Source: Ancylostoma caninum
Lineage: Eukaryota; Nematoda; Chromadorea; Rhabditida; Ancylostomatidae
Assembly (NCBI GenBank): GCA_037903475.1
Contig: JBAJFG010000126.1
Location: 868,001-932,000 of the forward strand
Length of the DNA: 64,000 nucleotides
Reading direction: 5' to 3'
The stretch's first letter is position 1; each line of letters starts with the position of its first letter. This document shows positions 44,401-56,439 of the stretch, piece by piece. Below the pieces are notes generated by a model. The model did no database searches. It was not told where the DNA came from and was given only the letters and a program-made list of their open reading frames with translations. Made by a program: the position numbers and the translations under genes.

Positions 44401-47400
44401 GTATGCGCAGACAATCAGAGTGCCAAGGTAGTTCGCGTGCGAGGGGATCCAGTCAACTTGTGAAGCCTACATTTACATCACTGCTCGCTTACCACCCACC
44501 TTAATGGTTATTCCTTTTTTTTCCTAATTTTGGTACATACATAGTAACAACGATTACTAATGTTTTAGTGATAGCATATGTTCTTTTATAGTGTACAGAA
44601 GAAATAGGATGTGGAAGAAGGAGGGGGAAGGTGTGAGAATATGTTGACAACAAAGACATGTGCCAGAATTCATGAACACCCTACAAATGTTCTGCTCTCT
44701 GCCCGAGAAACTCGTATTTTATGAATAGGGGGGGGGAGCTGAGAACCTCCGCTGGAGCGCTGATGATTCCATAATAGGTCACACGATTCCCAGAATCCTA
44801 TTGCTCTGAGTGAGAAGACGACAGAAACTATTAGCCAACATTCCTAGGGTTACCTGGGGTGTTGTTTTTCCCCAGGAAAGACTACCTGCATCAAAATGGG
44901 TAGGTCCAGTAAGAGTTACTCCTAACTCATAAAACAAGTTATTTCTTCTTCCTGTTCATCAAAAGAATCATAACAACGCGTTAATCTATGATGAGAAATG
45001 GACCACTAAATGGACTGCAGACCATCGTACAATAGACCACGGTTGTCTTTCTCAGTACTATGAGTTCCTCGTTGAAAACCGGGTCCATTTTCAAGTTTAT
45101 CTTTCTCTCTAAAATGTCACAACAGTCCCACAGAACTCAAAGTGGGTTGAATGAGGAACTGGATTCCAATTCTAATGGAGTTCTCTTTATGGCCCGTGGT
45201 TGGCCTATTAGGCACCATTTTCACAAAACTCGGGAGCTCTTTAACGAACAAATCTAAGGCGGCCTTTTTTTCCTGAACAGACCGCGGTCACATGCTTCCC
45301 TGCACTTAAAATTTGTTTTATTCGTTAATGCAAGTTCCTTTCTTGGTTAACGAAATGTCAATGAAAGTGCAGTTCATCTTAGACAGCGTGTTGGCCACTT
45401 CACTTAGGCGACTCCTGTCGTCCTCCACCCCCTCCCACCCCACCTCGAGTTATTTTCGGATCGTTGGCAAAACTTTCGCACCTTCTGTAGACGTAGTGGG
45501 TAAAGGTCATCATAATTGATGATGGAGTGCTGAAGGCTGAAGACTAATTACTATCGGAATCGCGTGACAATTGTAGCAAAATTCAAGGACACTTGGACTA
45601 AGCTTTTCTGCCTGGACACCTGGCCAATTTCGTACTTTCGTTGAAGACGTTGCACTCACTATCGAGACGGTTGTACAGGTATACGTCGTTGAGAGGGAAG
45701 TAGGTTTCTCGCACCATGAAGAACGCGTAGATCAAAGCCATAGCCCCAACACTCACTTCTAAACAGGTAATTGTGAAAGCAGAAAATAGTGAATACCACT
45801 GCTTCCAGATACTCACCAATTAAGGCGGTATTAATGTAACTGAATTTATGCTCATGAATGGAGTGAGGGTTCTGTACGGCCAGCATAGACGTCCCAAATG
45901 TTCCAACAAGCGAGCCAAACGACTGTACAAATGATGCCACACCAATGCGCATGGGGACTGTGGACGAGCCCTGGAGACAATATTAGATTCTTTACACTTG
46001 AAGAAAAATAAGATCAAGGATTTATGCAGAGACTAAGAACAGAAATTAGGAGAAGCTACGTACAAGATGAAAAGTTCAATCCCCATGCGCATTGGTGGCA
46101 TTAGGCAAGAAGTAATAGCGTGAATTCTAAGCATGTTTCCTCCGAACCATCTTCTATAAGCTCAATTCTAGATTGCTGAGGTTCGTTACACCCTAATCAC
46201 TCATTTGGTTGTCTCCAGTACAATTATGAGCGAATCACATTTTATTTCACGCCCTGAAATGTGGTAAAACCACCTGCTGAGCGGACTGAACTTTTCATTC
46301 TGCGAGACGCTTGAAGGCAATGTGTCACCTTGTTCTCGTGTTCGAGTTATTCGTAGATTCTAGACCTTCTCGACACGCTGACTCCCGTGGTGTACGAGAA
46401 GTGTGTCAAAACCACTAGAAAATGTTAAAACCCCTCAAAAATGGGGGTGAGTATCATCGTGAGGGGAAATAGAGCGTTAATGGGCTGCTATGATTGGCAG
46501 ATCCAATCAACACGCCAATCATGGTGGCCTGGTAACGCCCAATTTTCCCTCACGATGATACACACCCATTTCTGAGGGTTATATTGGTTTCTAGCGGGAA
46601 CTGGTTTACTCTGAGTCCCGGGAGGCCCGGCACCATTGGTGATATCGGCGGACCACAGCTAAACATGCTCAAAAAGTGCACTGGATTGAAGCTAGCGCAC
46701 GACGTAATTGACTAGGAAACTTCTTTACACACGGGCTTCTCCGACCAAGTGGTCCGTGAACTGCACTTCCGGACCCTCCCGAAACGGGGTTCCCTCACTT
46801 TTCATGCGTTTTGACGTATATGTATTATTGGAATTAGCATGGCAGGAAGGTCTAGGATCTGTTGATATTTAACCACAAAACAAAGTGACAAAATGCCTTG
46901 AAACAACTGTTCCTGCACTATAGTCTCAAGAATTGGATTTTCTTTTGGTTTTAAAGGAAAATGTGGCCAAATCATGTATTTTCTCTGCTAAAATTAGTAG
47001 CAGATTTCATAATTTATCTAAAGCAGCTGATACTTCAGCCAAGAAGTATAGCGCTGATCACTGCGGTAAGGCGACACCGGTGTTGATGCATATCGATTGG
47101 CAGCCACTTATTGCTCGCAAGCGCTGTCGCTCCTAATCGATGCGCATCAAAAACAGTGTCCTTGCGGCGGCAGTCTTATAGTCCTCAAGAAGTGAATCTG
47201 CAACATGAGAATAGGCGATAATGTTTGTCTATCTCACCTTACCCTCCGTATAGTAATACATCTTACCAAAGAGCTGCAAACATTCCCATGTTGTTTCTAC
47301 TCGTAATTCTTTCTGACGGTCCTCCCTCGTGAAACGAACTATAGAACCGCAGCTTCCACCACATAATGGTTTACGACCTCCAAGACCGTTACCCTCTGAC

Positions 47401-49074
47401 GTGGAGATAGTAAGCACTTACAGGCTTTAGCTTATTGCGGCAGTCGTCAGTGACTATGGTTAATGAAGTGCCAAACATGCTTCCTATACCACCCGTGAAT
47501 CCTAAAAATAATTCCCTATAATAGCTGCGTACAGGTGCGAAAATGAATGCAACTCACCTAGAAATAATTCCCCAGCAAAGAACCAGCAATAGATACTTAT
47601 GTGCTCATAGGTGAGTGTTGCCAGTAGTTGGAAAACCATGTAGATGAAAAACCCAGAAATCGTGAACAGCAGAGGGATTTTCCGACCTGAAAAAGATTTT
47701 GTAGGGAACACAGTTTTACAGTGACATTTTGATGCTCGAGGGAGAAAAAATATGATCTATTCACTGGAGCACAGACCTCTTTTATCTGACCAAGTTCCTA
47801 TCACTGGAGCCATAATAAAGGTGGGCACACTACTTGCAATCTGAAAAAAAATATCGCATGTTATAACACAAATGAAAAGCAGAAATTAATGAGTGATTAT
47901 GGGAGTTGTATCTGCGCTTCACCCTCTCAACTGCTCAGGGGCCCAGAATATTTTCACAGCGGAAGCGGAAGAGGCCTACCACTATATTTGAGAAGAATGC
48001 TGCCTTTAACTTCACTGAAGTGGTAAAAACCGGCATAGAAATGTGGCTGCGGGACAAGAGGTACGCTGCTGGGCTGTGATTGGTCGGTTAATGCGCGCGT
48101 AGTGGCTGCAACCTTCAAGAGTGTGAACAGTGCTGCAGGGAAATGGACGAGTCTCCTAAGCTTGGGTGAGACAGATGGGTGCTATCCGGTTATTTCTGTT
48201 ACTGAATGCATCGAACTGAAAGGATTAATATGGTTTTAATCCATCTCACAACGCAATGCGCGACGCAGCAGAACAGCACGCGGCACGGTCGCGTCACGGC
48301 GCACGTCTTGATCGCCTCCCTGAGATATAACACTTGCAGTTTTGAATCCATCATTAAATTAGCGCGCTAAAACAGTAACGTTCTTACTCGAAACTCGTGA
48401 TGAACCTTAGTAAGCGAACAGGTTTAATGTTCAGAGAAAATTCTAGACCAGTCGACAATTAAATGTCAACACCACTAGTCACGAGCTGCTCAAGAGCAAT
48501 TAAGGAAAGTTGAAAGATAAAAAAACATACTTGCAAATAGATTTTCGTGGACGCAATGTCCTTCTCAACAATGGTGTTGATCTCGTCAAAGTCGTCGTCA
48601 TTAGATAGACGAGCACAGATGGCAGAGGCGTTCTGCACGTCGTATCCCTGAATTCACAGGATTTTTTGAGTAATTTAATTCTTAAAGGGAGTCTTCGAGA
48701 AGGCGGACGACCATGTGGTGTAATGTGAAGTGACATCCGTGTTTGTTCTTATGTTGCGGGGAATCCATTAATTTGGTAATTGCTCGTACACAATTTCTCA
48801 GACAACAAAGCCGAAAGAGAACAAAGAGCAGGGTATGAAAGACAGTCACAAACTCATCTCTCATATCAGAGCAGAAAAAGCAACTGCAGAATTGAAACAC
48901 CCACCTTCCGTCCTTGGTAAAGATACATCGTTTTATTATTTTTGATCGCTCACCTTCGTGGTACTAATGATTTCAACGCATCGTGCCCAGTACATAAAAA
49001 GCGGTTGTGAAGTGATGAGAAAGCCGAGCGAGATGGCAACCATCAAGATCACCGGCTCGACATTTATGAGGCCG
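41431..49074 (-). CDS. SLC46-like MFS transporter, copy B
   Basis: Second SLC46-type transporter, complete except for its first exon. Exons (minus): 49074-48954, 48647-48531, 47840-47777, 47686-47558, 47501-47422, 45970-45817, 45758-45660, 43590-43484, 43182-43098, 42470-42357, 42276-42148, 42043-41945, 41769-41628 and 41557-41431 (TAA 41433-41431). Together they code for about 521 residues, close to the 450-500 usual for SLC46 plus an Asn/Ser-rich loop (QNNSHASPSGSAD). Motifs: NVEPVIL, GTWSDKRGRK (MFS signature), VTDCRNKLKP, GPGYRSFLPRMVPKEQ, and the last helices AAVFNSIFTASMEWWPGFAF, which align with the C-terminal SLC46 pattern. All junctions are GT/AG and in phase. The first exon (ending phase 1) should lie right of 49074. 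Substrate unknown. Twelve exons correspond to copy A; exon 7 here is 6 bases longer. The gene looks intact. Confidence 0.85.
42661..42717 (+). repeat. AAAT/AAGT tetranucleotide repeat
   Basis: Imperfect tandem AATA/AGTA tetranucleotides inside intron 9 of copy B. Confidence 0.85.
46415..46594. mobile_element. Hairpin MITE in intron 5 of copy B
   Basis: Left end CTAGAAAATGTTAAAACCCC; right end reverse complement CTAGAAACCAATATAACCC. The match continues through CTCA(A/G)AAATGGG and GTATCATCGTGAGGG, so the arms of about 65 bp cover most of the 180-bp element. Possible TA target at 46416-46417 and 46592-46593. Confidence 0.7.
47030..47185. repeat. Diverged relative of the 10.7-kb MITE
   Basis: Contains GATGCATATCGATTGG and ATAGTCCTCAAGAAGT, reminiscent of GTGCGTATCGATTGG and ATAGTCCTCGAGGAGT at 10695-10975. 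The ends are too diverged to define. Confidence 0.35.
48040..48310 (+). repeat. Dispersed repeat in intron 2 of copy B
   Basis: 48040-48190 matches 33879-34045 (see that entry). The reverse complement of the right edge (GCGATCAAGACGTGCGCC) resembles the left edge of the 33.9-kb copy (GTCAAGACGTACGCTGC), which hints at a TIR element. The boundaries are not secure. Confidence 0.45.
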
Positions 49075-50150
49075 CTGAAATCAGAGGATCATGAGTACAG
49101 AAATTGTATAAAGAGTGCAGTGCAGTTATGAATTTAAAAATTTCAAATAGTAACCTATAATATAAATGGATAAGACAATAACAGTAGCCGTAATAATAAA
49201 TAAGAGTAAACTTTACGAAATAAATGGAAGTTGCCTAGTGGTGGACGCAAGGAGGAGGGTCGCCGAATTTTTGAAATTACTTTACCAAATAGATGGAAAA
49301 ATTGAATGGCTTATTTTCTCCCGTTTATTTGTATCACTATTTTCAAATATTTATCAGTAGGAATTTATCATTAATTTTTATATTTATAGTAACCTTATTG
49401 TTCCATATGGACCTACGTAGTGGTGGAGTTGCCACTTTTTCCCATGCTATCCCCCCTCTCCTCCCTAGCTAGCAACTCTCGCCTCCGACGCCGATGTTCC
49501 CGCATGCAAGGGTGGTTTCGACTCTACATAGTTCATTGCAATTGCAAAGATTCTGACCTGTGCAACTTGCGTTTTCTGCTCTCATCGGTGAGAGGAAAAA
49601 ATGCAATGGAATGCGCAACGCAGAGAAATGCACTGGAATGCAGAATACACACTTTTTCTGCATATTATTATCGTTTCATTGTCATTTATTATCATTGCTA
49701 TTGTCATTGTTATATGTGATTGTCATTGTTGCTTTCATTTGATTTTAATGAAAATTTGTCTAACACTCGTCTAAAATGTTATTTTGGGAATCTACACTTT
49801 CCCCTGTATTTAGTTCATCTGTCAGGATGAAACTGTAGTGAGACGGATAACAACTGCTTCACTGTAATAGTTTTCATGTTCAATCATCTTTGAACCCGGG
49901 CATTTTCATATGATTTGTTCGAGTTTTCTCTTCTAGACCAGATTATTATGATGGAACTTCATTAATGGCTTTACATTTCGACGCAGTCGTCGTCAAAGAA
50001 CTGAAAGTGATCGTCTGCGACGTAAGGCAAAAGAGGAGGGGCACGAACAGAACCGATCAAACCAGGGTACACAAAAATTGCCTGCGATCCTATTCCCGAG
50101 CTTAGCATTCAAACCGCAAGAACCAAACTCTTCGGTAGACACTAAGTTCA
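49075..50150. other. 5' side of copy B, nothing recognised
   Basis: AT-rich. The first exon of copy B was not found here. 49650-49745 is simple CATTATTGTCATT-type sequence. 49970-50030 (TTTCGACGCAGTCGTCGTC) probably belongs to the 5' flank of the Penelope-like element. Confidence 0.4.
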
Positions 50151-51181
50151 GTTGTGTACCCTTGTATTTGCGATATCAATTCTTTCAATACTAACACATT
50201 ATTCAAAGAAACGACCCCTCACTAATCTTTCTATTGCACAACGTCGTGGTCTATACGAAACACGGGAACTTTGCGCTACAGGAAAAATAAAGATTTCTAC
50301 AAGTGACAAAGGAGGGGAGTTCGTCGTTATTTCACGCGAACTAGACATGGCAATAACAAAGCACCACCTTGAAGATGATAAAACATATGTGCCATCATCT
50401 GCCGCTGAGTTCCAAAAACAATACCGCCGGCTAAATAGGGTATGGGTTAGAACAGCAAAAGCTGCAGGATTACCCAAACACAAGATCACCCGTCTTAAGA
50501 CTGACCTACCCCTCTGCCCAGTACTCTATACCCTGATCAAGACTCACAAACCCCCCACTGTAGGGCTCGTCTCAAATGACCCTAACGATTGCAATGTCAG
50601 GCCTATAATTAGTGGAACGGATAGGATTTCGTGGTTGCTTAACATCATTCTTGTTCAACTGTTGAGACATGTCCCCGCGCACCCTTCGAATACCAACATG
50701 TTCCTTGAGCAACTATGGAACCCACGATTTGAACAAGAGTGCATCATAGAGTCTTTCCCCTTACACTAACATTCCATCCAAATGAGGCTGCATTACAGGC
50801 TATGTTTGAGTTCCTTACAGAATATCAATCTTCCCTTAGCATGTACGGGCTCGATGTCAGGTTACTAATGACCTTATTAAGCGAACGCCTAAGCTGCTCC
50901 ATTTTCCGGTAGGCTTGCTACTACTACAAGCAGATTCGAGGCCTCGCTATGGGACGAAGACTGGCACCAATTCTGGCCATCGTTTTCATGTCCAAGGTCG
51001 GAAAGCCACTGCTGGAGCGGAAACCTATCCTATACTGTCGATACATAGACGATTGCTACATAATATGTCCGACTCAGGCAGCGATGGACATATGCTTCGA
51101 TCTTCTTAACAGCAGTTCCCCCACTTTAAGTTTACTAGAGCCCAAAGACAACTGGCTGGTTTTTCTTAATGTGCAGATATA

Positions 51182-52460
51182 TTGGGTTGTTCGGAAAGTA
51201 ATTGGGATTTTTAGGGGTTTCAGAAAAAAGTTTATTTTCTCATAATGAAAAAACATTAGTCGATGATATATTTTCCGTTTTGTTCGATTGTCTTTCGCCA
51301 TCTTTCTGGCAATTTCATAATTCCCCTCTCATAGAACTTCTGGTCTTTTTCGGCAAAAAACTGGGCTAGATGAGATTTGATATCCTTATCATCGCTAAAT
51401 GTTTTCCCATTCAAATAGTTCTGCAACGATCTAAACAAATGGTAATCGGATGGCGCGAGATCAGGGCTATATGGTGGATGCAACATCAATTCCCAACCAA
51501 GCTCCAATAATTTTTGCCGAGACGCCAAAGATGTATGAGGTCTCGCATTGTCTTGGTGGAAAACTACTCCTTTGCGATTCGCTAATTCTGGCCAGTTTTT
51601 TTAAATTGCCTCATCTAACTTCATCAGTTGCCGACAGTAGAGGTCCGAGTTGACATTCTGGTTTCTTGGGAGCACCTCAAAATATATTACACCTTTGTAG
51701 TCCCACCAAACTGATAGCATAACCTTCTTTTGATGGAGATGAGCTTTGGACATCGTTTGAGCAGGTTCATCCGGTTTTGACCATGATCGTTTGCGAGTAG
51801 CATTATTGTAGACAATCCATTTTTCATCACCAGTTACTATTCGCTTCAAAAATGGGTCGTCTTCATTGCGTTTCAAGTGCAAATCACAGATACTAACTCG
51901 CTGCGTCAAGTGAATTTCCTTCAACTCATGTGGCACCCAAACATCTAGCTTTTTTACTAGTCCAAGTTTTTTGACATGCTCGTGAACTGTTCCAATGGAT
52001 GCGTTGGTCTTCTCAGCAAGCTCTCGTACGGTTACATGACGGTTGGCTTCGATTAATGCCATCAACTGATCATCATCAACGCCTACTGGCCGACCAGAAC
52101 GTTGTTCATCTTGAAGTGAAAAATTGCCGGAACGGAATTTTGCGAACCAATTGTCACATGTGCTCTGTGATAAGGCATTAACACCGTATGTTTTACATAT
52201 ATCGTGGAAAGCATCAGCAGCTCTTTTGCCACTATGGAAGTAAAAAAGCAAAATGTGCCGAAAATGCTCCTTCTGACACTCCAAATTGATCATAAAAATG
52301 CAAATGGAAATGAAATCTGCGCACTTTCTCCAAACAGAAACACAAATACGTCCTCCTAATATATATCGAATGAAAACAAATAATAACAACAAAAACCTTC
52401 CAAAGCTAGCGTTTGAAAAAATTGTTTTCGAAAAGCCCAATTACTTTCCGAACAACCCAA
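51182..52460 (-). mobile_element. Complete mariner transposon (1279 bp)
   Basis: Terminal inverted repeats of at least 25 bp, starting TTGGGTTGTTCGGAAAGTAA on both ends. TA target duplications lie at 51180-51181 and 52461-52462. It sits inside the RT-to-endonuclease part of the Penelope-like element. Size and structure are canonical for mariner. It carries one transposase frame with a single premature stop, so it is young compared with the other elements here. Confidence 0.95.
51256..52293 (-). pseudogene. Mariner transposase (one premature stop)
   Basis: A 346-codon frame from ATG 52293 to TGA 51258-51256, with one in-frame TAA (51603-51601) at about codon 231. The length matches mariner (about 345 aa). 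N-terminal HTH region: HILLFYFHSGKRAADAF, NWFAKFRSGNFSLQDEQRSG; second HTH: SIGTVHEHVKKLGLVKKLD, then the linker WVPHEL. The catalytic triad is fully present: TGDEKW (D1), VFHQDNARPH (D2) and YSPDLAPSDYHLF (D3, 34 residues after D2), i.e. D,D34D. The start was chosen at the second Met, because the upstream 49 codons of the frame come from the 5' UTR and TIR. Only the stop prevents a normal protein. Confidence 0.92.
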
Positions 52461-53284
52461 TACTTGGCTCGTGGGGAATTCAAGACAAGGTGGTACCGTA
52501 AGCCTAGCAGTAAAACATCCTGATCCGCTACTTGTCTGCACATCCCACCTAAGTGAAAAGGTCTATTATAGTGAGCATGTATCGTACAGCCAGAAGGGTA
52601 ACATCGAGAACACAGGAGCGAAAATGGTCCGCAGACCTGGCCCACCGAATTGCCATTTCGAATGGGTATCCCACGAAGCAGAATCCTCCACATCTCGCAA
52701 TTCACCGTAGTCTTCACCCAAAGGATAACGCTGAAAAGATTCCGTTCTGTCTTCCCTTCACCTCAGATGAAATGAGTAGCGCGGTACGACGAAGTTTAAG
52801 TAAGGCGGGTCTGCAAGATATGGTAAGGGTTGTGGATGTACCACCCACAAACCTTAAACGGCAACTAGTTTGCAACCGCGCGTACGACCGCCTATGCACA
52901 ACATCTGGATGCGTTATTTGTCCATACGGAAGAAATGGTGATTGTATGACGTCAGGAGTAGTTTACCTCATCACTTGCTGGTCATGCGGGGACGAAGACG
53001 TGGGGGAAACGGGGCAACCCCTTTGTACACGCATAAAAGAGCATCTAGATGGGCTTAATAAATCAAGACCTTCTACACCACTGAGAGCACCTCGCAGTTT
53101 ACGCCATGAAAATTCTCCCATCCAAATTGGAGTTACGGTCTTGTCGCTGGAGCCCGAGATCATAGCGCGTAAAACATTAGAAGCCTGCTGGATTGCCGCC
53201 AAATGCCCAAAAATGAACAGAAAAGATGAGTGCATTGCAATCACTAAAGAGCTAGCCTTACATCAGGATCTGTGCAGATTCTGA

Positions 53285-55555
53285 TCTATACGCGTATTGT
53301 TAAGATACTGCACATACAAAGACCATTGGGAGTACAGTCTCGCCATTAGCGGTCTGTGTGGCACCAACATCGTCGACTGCCGAGGTGAGCACTGACCAGC
53401 CTGTATTCCGCCTTTGCTCTTGAATAACTGACTGAGTGAATAACTTCTGTATAAGGATGAGGCGTTTGAGAGGGTAGGGCTTTTGTACACGAGACTTATT
53501 CAGGCTCTGACGAAGGCTATATCGCCGGAACGCAGGTCTTTTGGACTAGCGAATAAAAGTATCTGATTAACAATCTTGGCTGAGAACAGCTGTAACAAGT
53601 ACTGTACAAGATTGAATCCATAATGCCAAGATTCAAGGACAGTCGAACATGGAATATATACTGAAAGTGGTTCGTGCTTTTCATCCGTGCGCTATATGGT
53701 CAAATATCTCATCCTGGTTCGTCAGTTCTCAGCGCTGTCTCGGGCAAGATACAATGAGAGAATCGAGGTCATCTAAAATCGATGTTCAATTCATCAGTAG
53801 TTCCACTATTTTTTGTAGAAGCGTCCGCACATCTGCAGCTCTTTATCATCGTATTATTGTCGTTACCATGAGATCAGGGTGTCTTAGGTTACAAGACGAT
53901 CCTACTTTCCTACAATGCATATTGACAAGAACGACTTCAATCCGAGTTAGATGACAGATAAACTTTTTTTAAGAAAAAGATTGTCTTGATATTGTACGTA
54001 AGTATCCTCGACAAGTATAGCATCCGCACTACATATTGTTTCTTCATTCTTACTACTGGTAATGCGCAGTGGTGCAGTATATAAAATCTTCGTAATATAT
54101 ACTTGGAATACTTCTGCTTAAGAGGGCAGCAAGATTCTTATCTCTGATAATGGTGCAGCACGGATGCAGTCCGAACGGCGTACTGGTTGGAGTAGAAACC
54201 CTAGCAGCAACGGTCCCCGGTTGCTGCGACCCTTCACTCGATTGCTGCCATCCCTCAGCAATTGCTGCTAAAGGTACGAAAGCTTGAGTGCAAAGCACTC
54301 CGTTTAATAGAAGGTTCGCTAATGTACCTTCGACAAGAACGAGAAGTAAAAATAGACCGCTTATGAGATTTGTTACAAAAGAAAGACGCTCTGCACGAAC
54401 TAGTCTAGAACCTGCTAGATATTGCAGTTTCTACATCCGTTCAAGGGCAACAAAAAGATGAATACAGCGAGATGAAGTTTGCAAAAAATGATTTTTTTGT
54501 GTTCTGATGCAATAAGCAAAAGAATAGACGAATAGGCTTACGGAACACCGCCGTTGTGAAAAAAATGAACGACAATGAAGAGAACAAAATCCTGCAAGTT
54601 CTCGTTTCCTAATACAACATTTGCGTGGAATAGTGTGCTGGCATGGGACCAGCCTTGCAAAAACTGTTCGGGCTGAAGTGTCGCGACAACGGCGTCTCTG
54701 TGATGTATGCCATAGGTCTTGCGTTGTGTAAGTAACACGCAAGGTAACGCTCTAATTATGGATACTGGACATTCTTCTCAAACGCTTCTTCAGTGCAGTT
54801 CCTGTCCAATACTTCTCCAAAAAAAATTCAATTAAGATGTGAAAATCCCAGACCATACGTCGCAACAGAAGTAAGGTCGAAAAGGAATCTAATCTGGATG
54901 GACAGACATAGCTCCATCGGAGAACCAACTCGCTTCGGATCTCACTAGTTACTTGTTAGAAGCGGAATATGAGATCCGTGCCCAAGCCGAGTTTGCACTG
55001 AAAATCTACTTCCCCTCACGCCAGCCTAAGTTCTGGGAAGACGGCACCCAAAAGTTGCCTACGCGCTAGAGGAGTCGACTCCGAGTATAGTTATATTTTA
55101 TCTCAAATCTCCATGTGCGATAACTTTTAACACTTGAAACGATGTCCAAAAACCCATAAGCCAGCCTAATATGTAGTTTACTAAAGCCACAGTGTCTCCT
55201 TACTGTTGTAGAAGGATTCACGAATAGCTTCTCTTAGCGAGATGAGGCATACTTTGTTCGAGCGGCTCTTTTCGGCCGCGAGAACAGGCAATGATAAAGA
55301 TAGCATCACATATAACATTCCGCTTTCAAAACTTGCCCATTTCAAATGAGCGAGAATGTTGAAACCTTTCCCGGAACGATGAATCTCGGCACTAATTATC
55401 AAATCACTCTAGCATAGCACAAGCATAATCCTATTAGTCCTGTTAGGCATCTGAACTAGCTCAAGTGGAACCAATCAAACTAGTTGACTGTTGAAAGACC
55501 ACTTGTACGATGTAGCTAGGAGTTGTACTTTTTCAAATGCAACATCACTTCACTG
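53285..55555. other. No gene recognised
   Basis: PLE 3' flank to about 53560, then DNA with only short, family-less frames. A small tandem block at 54190-54260 repeats TTGCTGC(G/C)A motifs. Confidence 0.35.
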
Positions 55556-56400
55556 CAGAGAATTTGAAAAACGGTTTCTACGACTTGGTTTTTCCCTTCA
55601 CAGAACCAGTTATAAGTCATGCTCCGTGCTTCAACTGCAAGATAGTAACTTGCACGTGAAGGATTCACTGACGAAAGAAACAAGGAAGTGTAGAAAAGCA
55701 TGAAATGCACGCTTTTGTGTGACTTTCCATAACCAGTTTCGTCTTTTGTGGTAAGCGGCTCCATAGCAGACTACAACGCTACGATGAACACTGTAATGTG
55801 TTGTCTTAGAGGTGATCAAAAGGAACAGTCATACCTATAAAGCAGATGATAGTTAAGAGATGAATAATATTTTATAGTAGCATTTCAATGGAGTTGGTGG
55901 GAAGTATAATAAAGAAAATAAAGCGAAATGAAGAGGAAGAAATACGCAACGAACAGAGGCCAGACTAGTAATTTAATATCCTGCTATACAAAGACTTATG
56001 AACGTCTAGATTCCTCTAGAATCGTATGCGAGGGTCTTGCGCAACCCCCTTTCTCTCAACATGCATCGCTGTATTAGTAGTGTATATTATATTATACGCG
56101 AAAGTTATTTGAATAGTTATACAAGTAATACGTATTTAACAGAAAGTGAAAGGTCGCAAAACTTGCCGTGTGCATTTTTTAAAAGCCAATTGAAAATTTG
56201 AGAGTTTGGAGTTAGCAGCCCGCATAGACGAGTGACTATCGTACTGTGGATGACTGCAATGGGGGCGGGGCTACCGCTGCCCTACCCGGCGCCGTCCAGC
56301 CACCCACATCAGCTCTCAACCACATTCGGGGACACGCCTCATCACCAGCCAACTACAACATAAATTATCCTGTAGCAGTGGTCGCCAGACGGTCACCCAA
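55556..56400. repeat. Segmental-duplication block upstream of copy B
   Basis: 55556-55800 matches 18888-19130, and 56155-56400 matches 20225-20460, in the same order and orientation relative to the transporter copies. The spacing between the two matching parts is shorter here (about 355 against 1095 bases). No gene recognised. Confidence 0.6.
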
Positions 56401-56439
56401 CTGGATCGGAAGTGTACGTGTTGAAAAAACATGACTGAG

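Larger units (their letters stand above)
50152..53284 (+). mobile_element. Penelope-like retroelement, split by mariner
   Basis: Penelope-like retroelement polyprotein, interrupted between 51180 and 52462 by a mariner. N-terminal part (50152-50769): STSDKGGEFVVISRELDMAI, LYTLIKTHKPP, NVRPIISGTDRISWLLNIIL. RT core (50790-51180): QIRGLAMGRRLAPILA and the catalytic YCRYIDDCYI box at about 51033-51060. C-terminal part (52463-53284): a Cys cluster (CTTSGCVICPYGRNGDC) followed by the GIY-YIG endonuclease VVYLITCWSCGDEDVGETG with later R and E residues, as is usual in PLEs. Besides the mariner, there is a frameshift/deletion around 50757-50790 and stops near 50911, so the copy is dead. The downstream CTGACGAAGGCTATATCGCC (53506-53525) resembles typical PLE 3' sequence. 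Confidence 0.88.
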
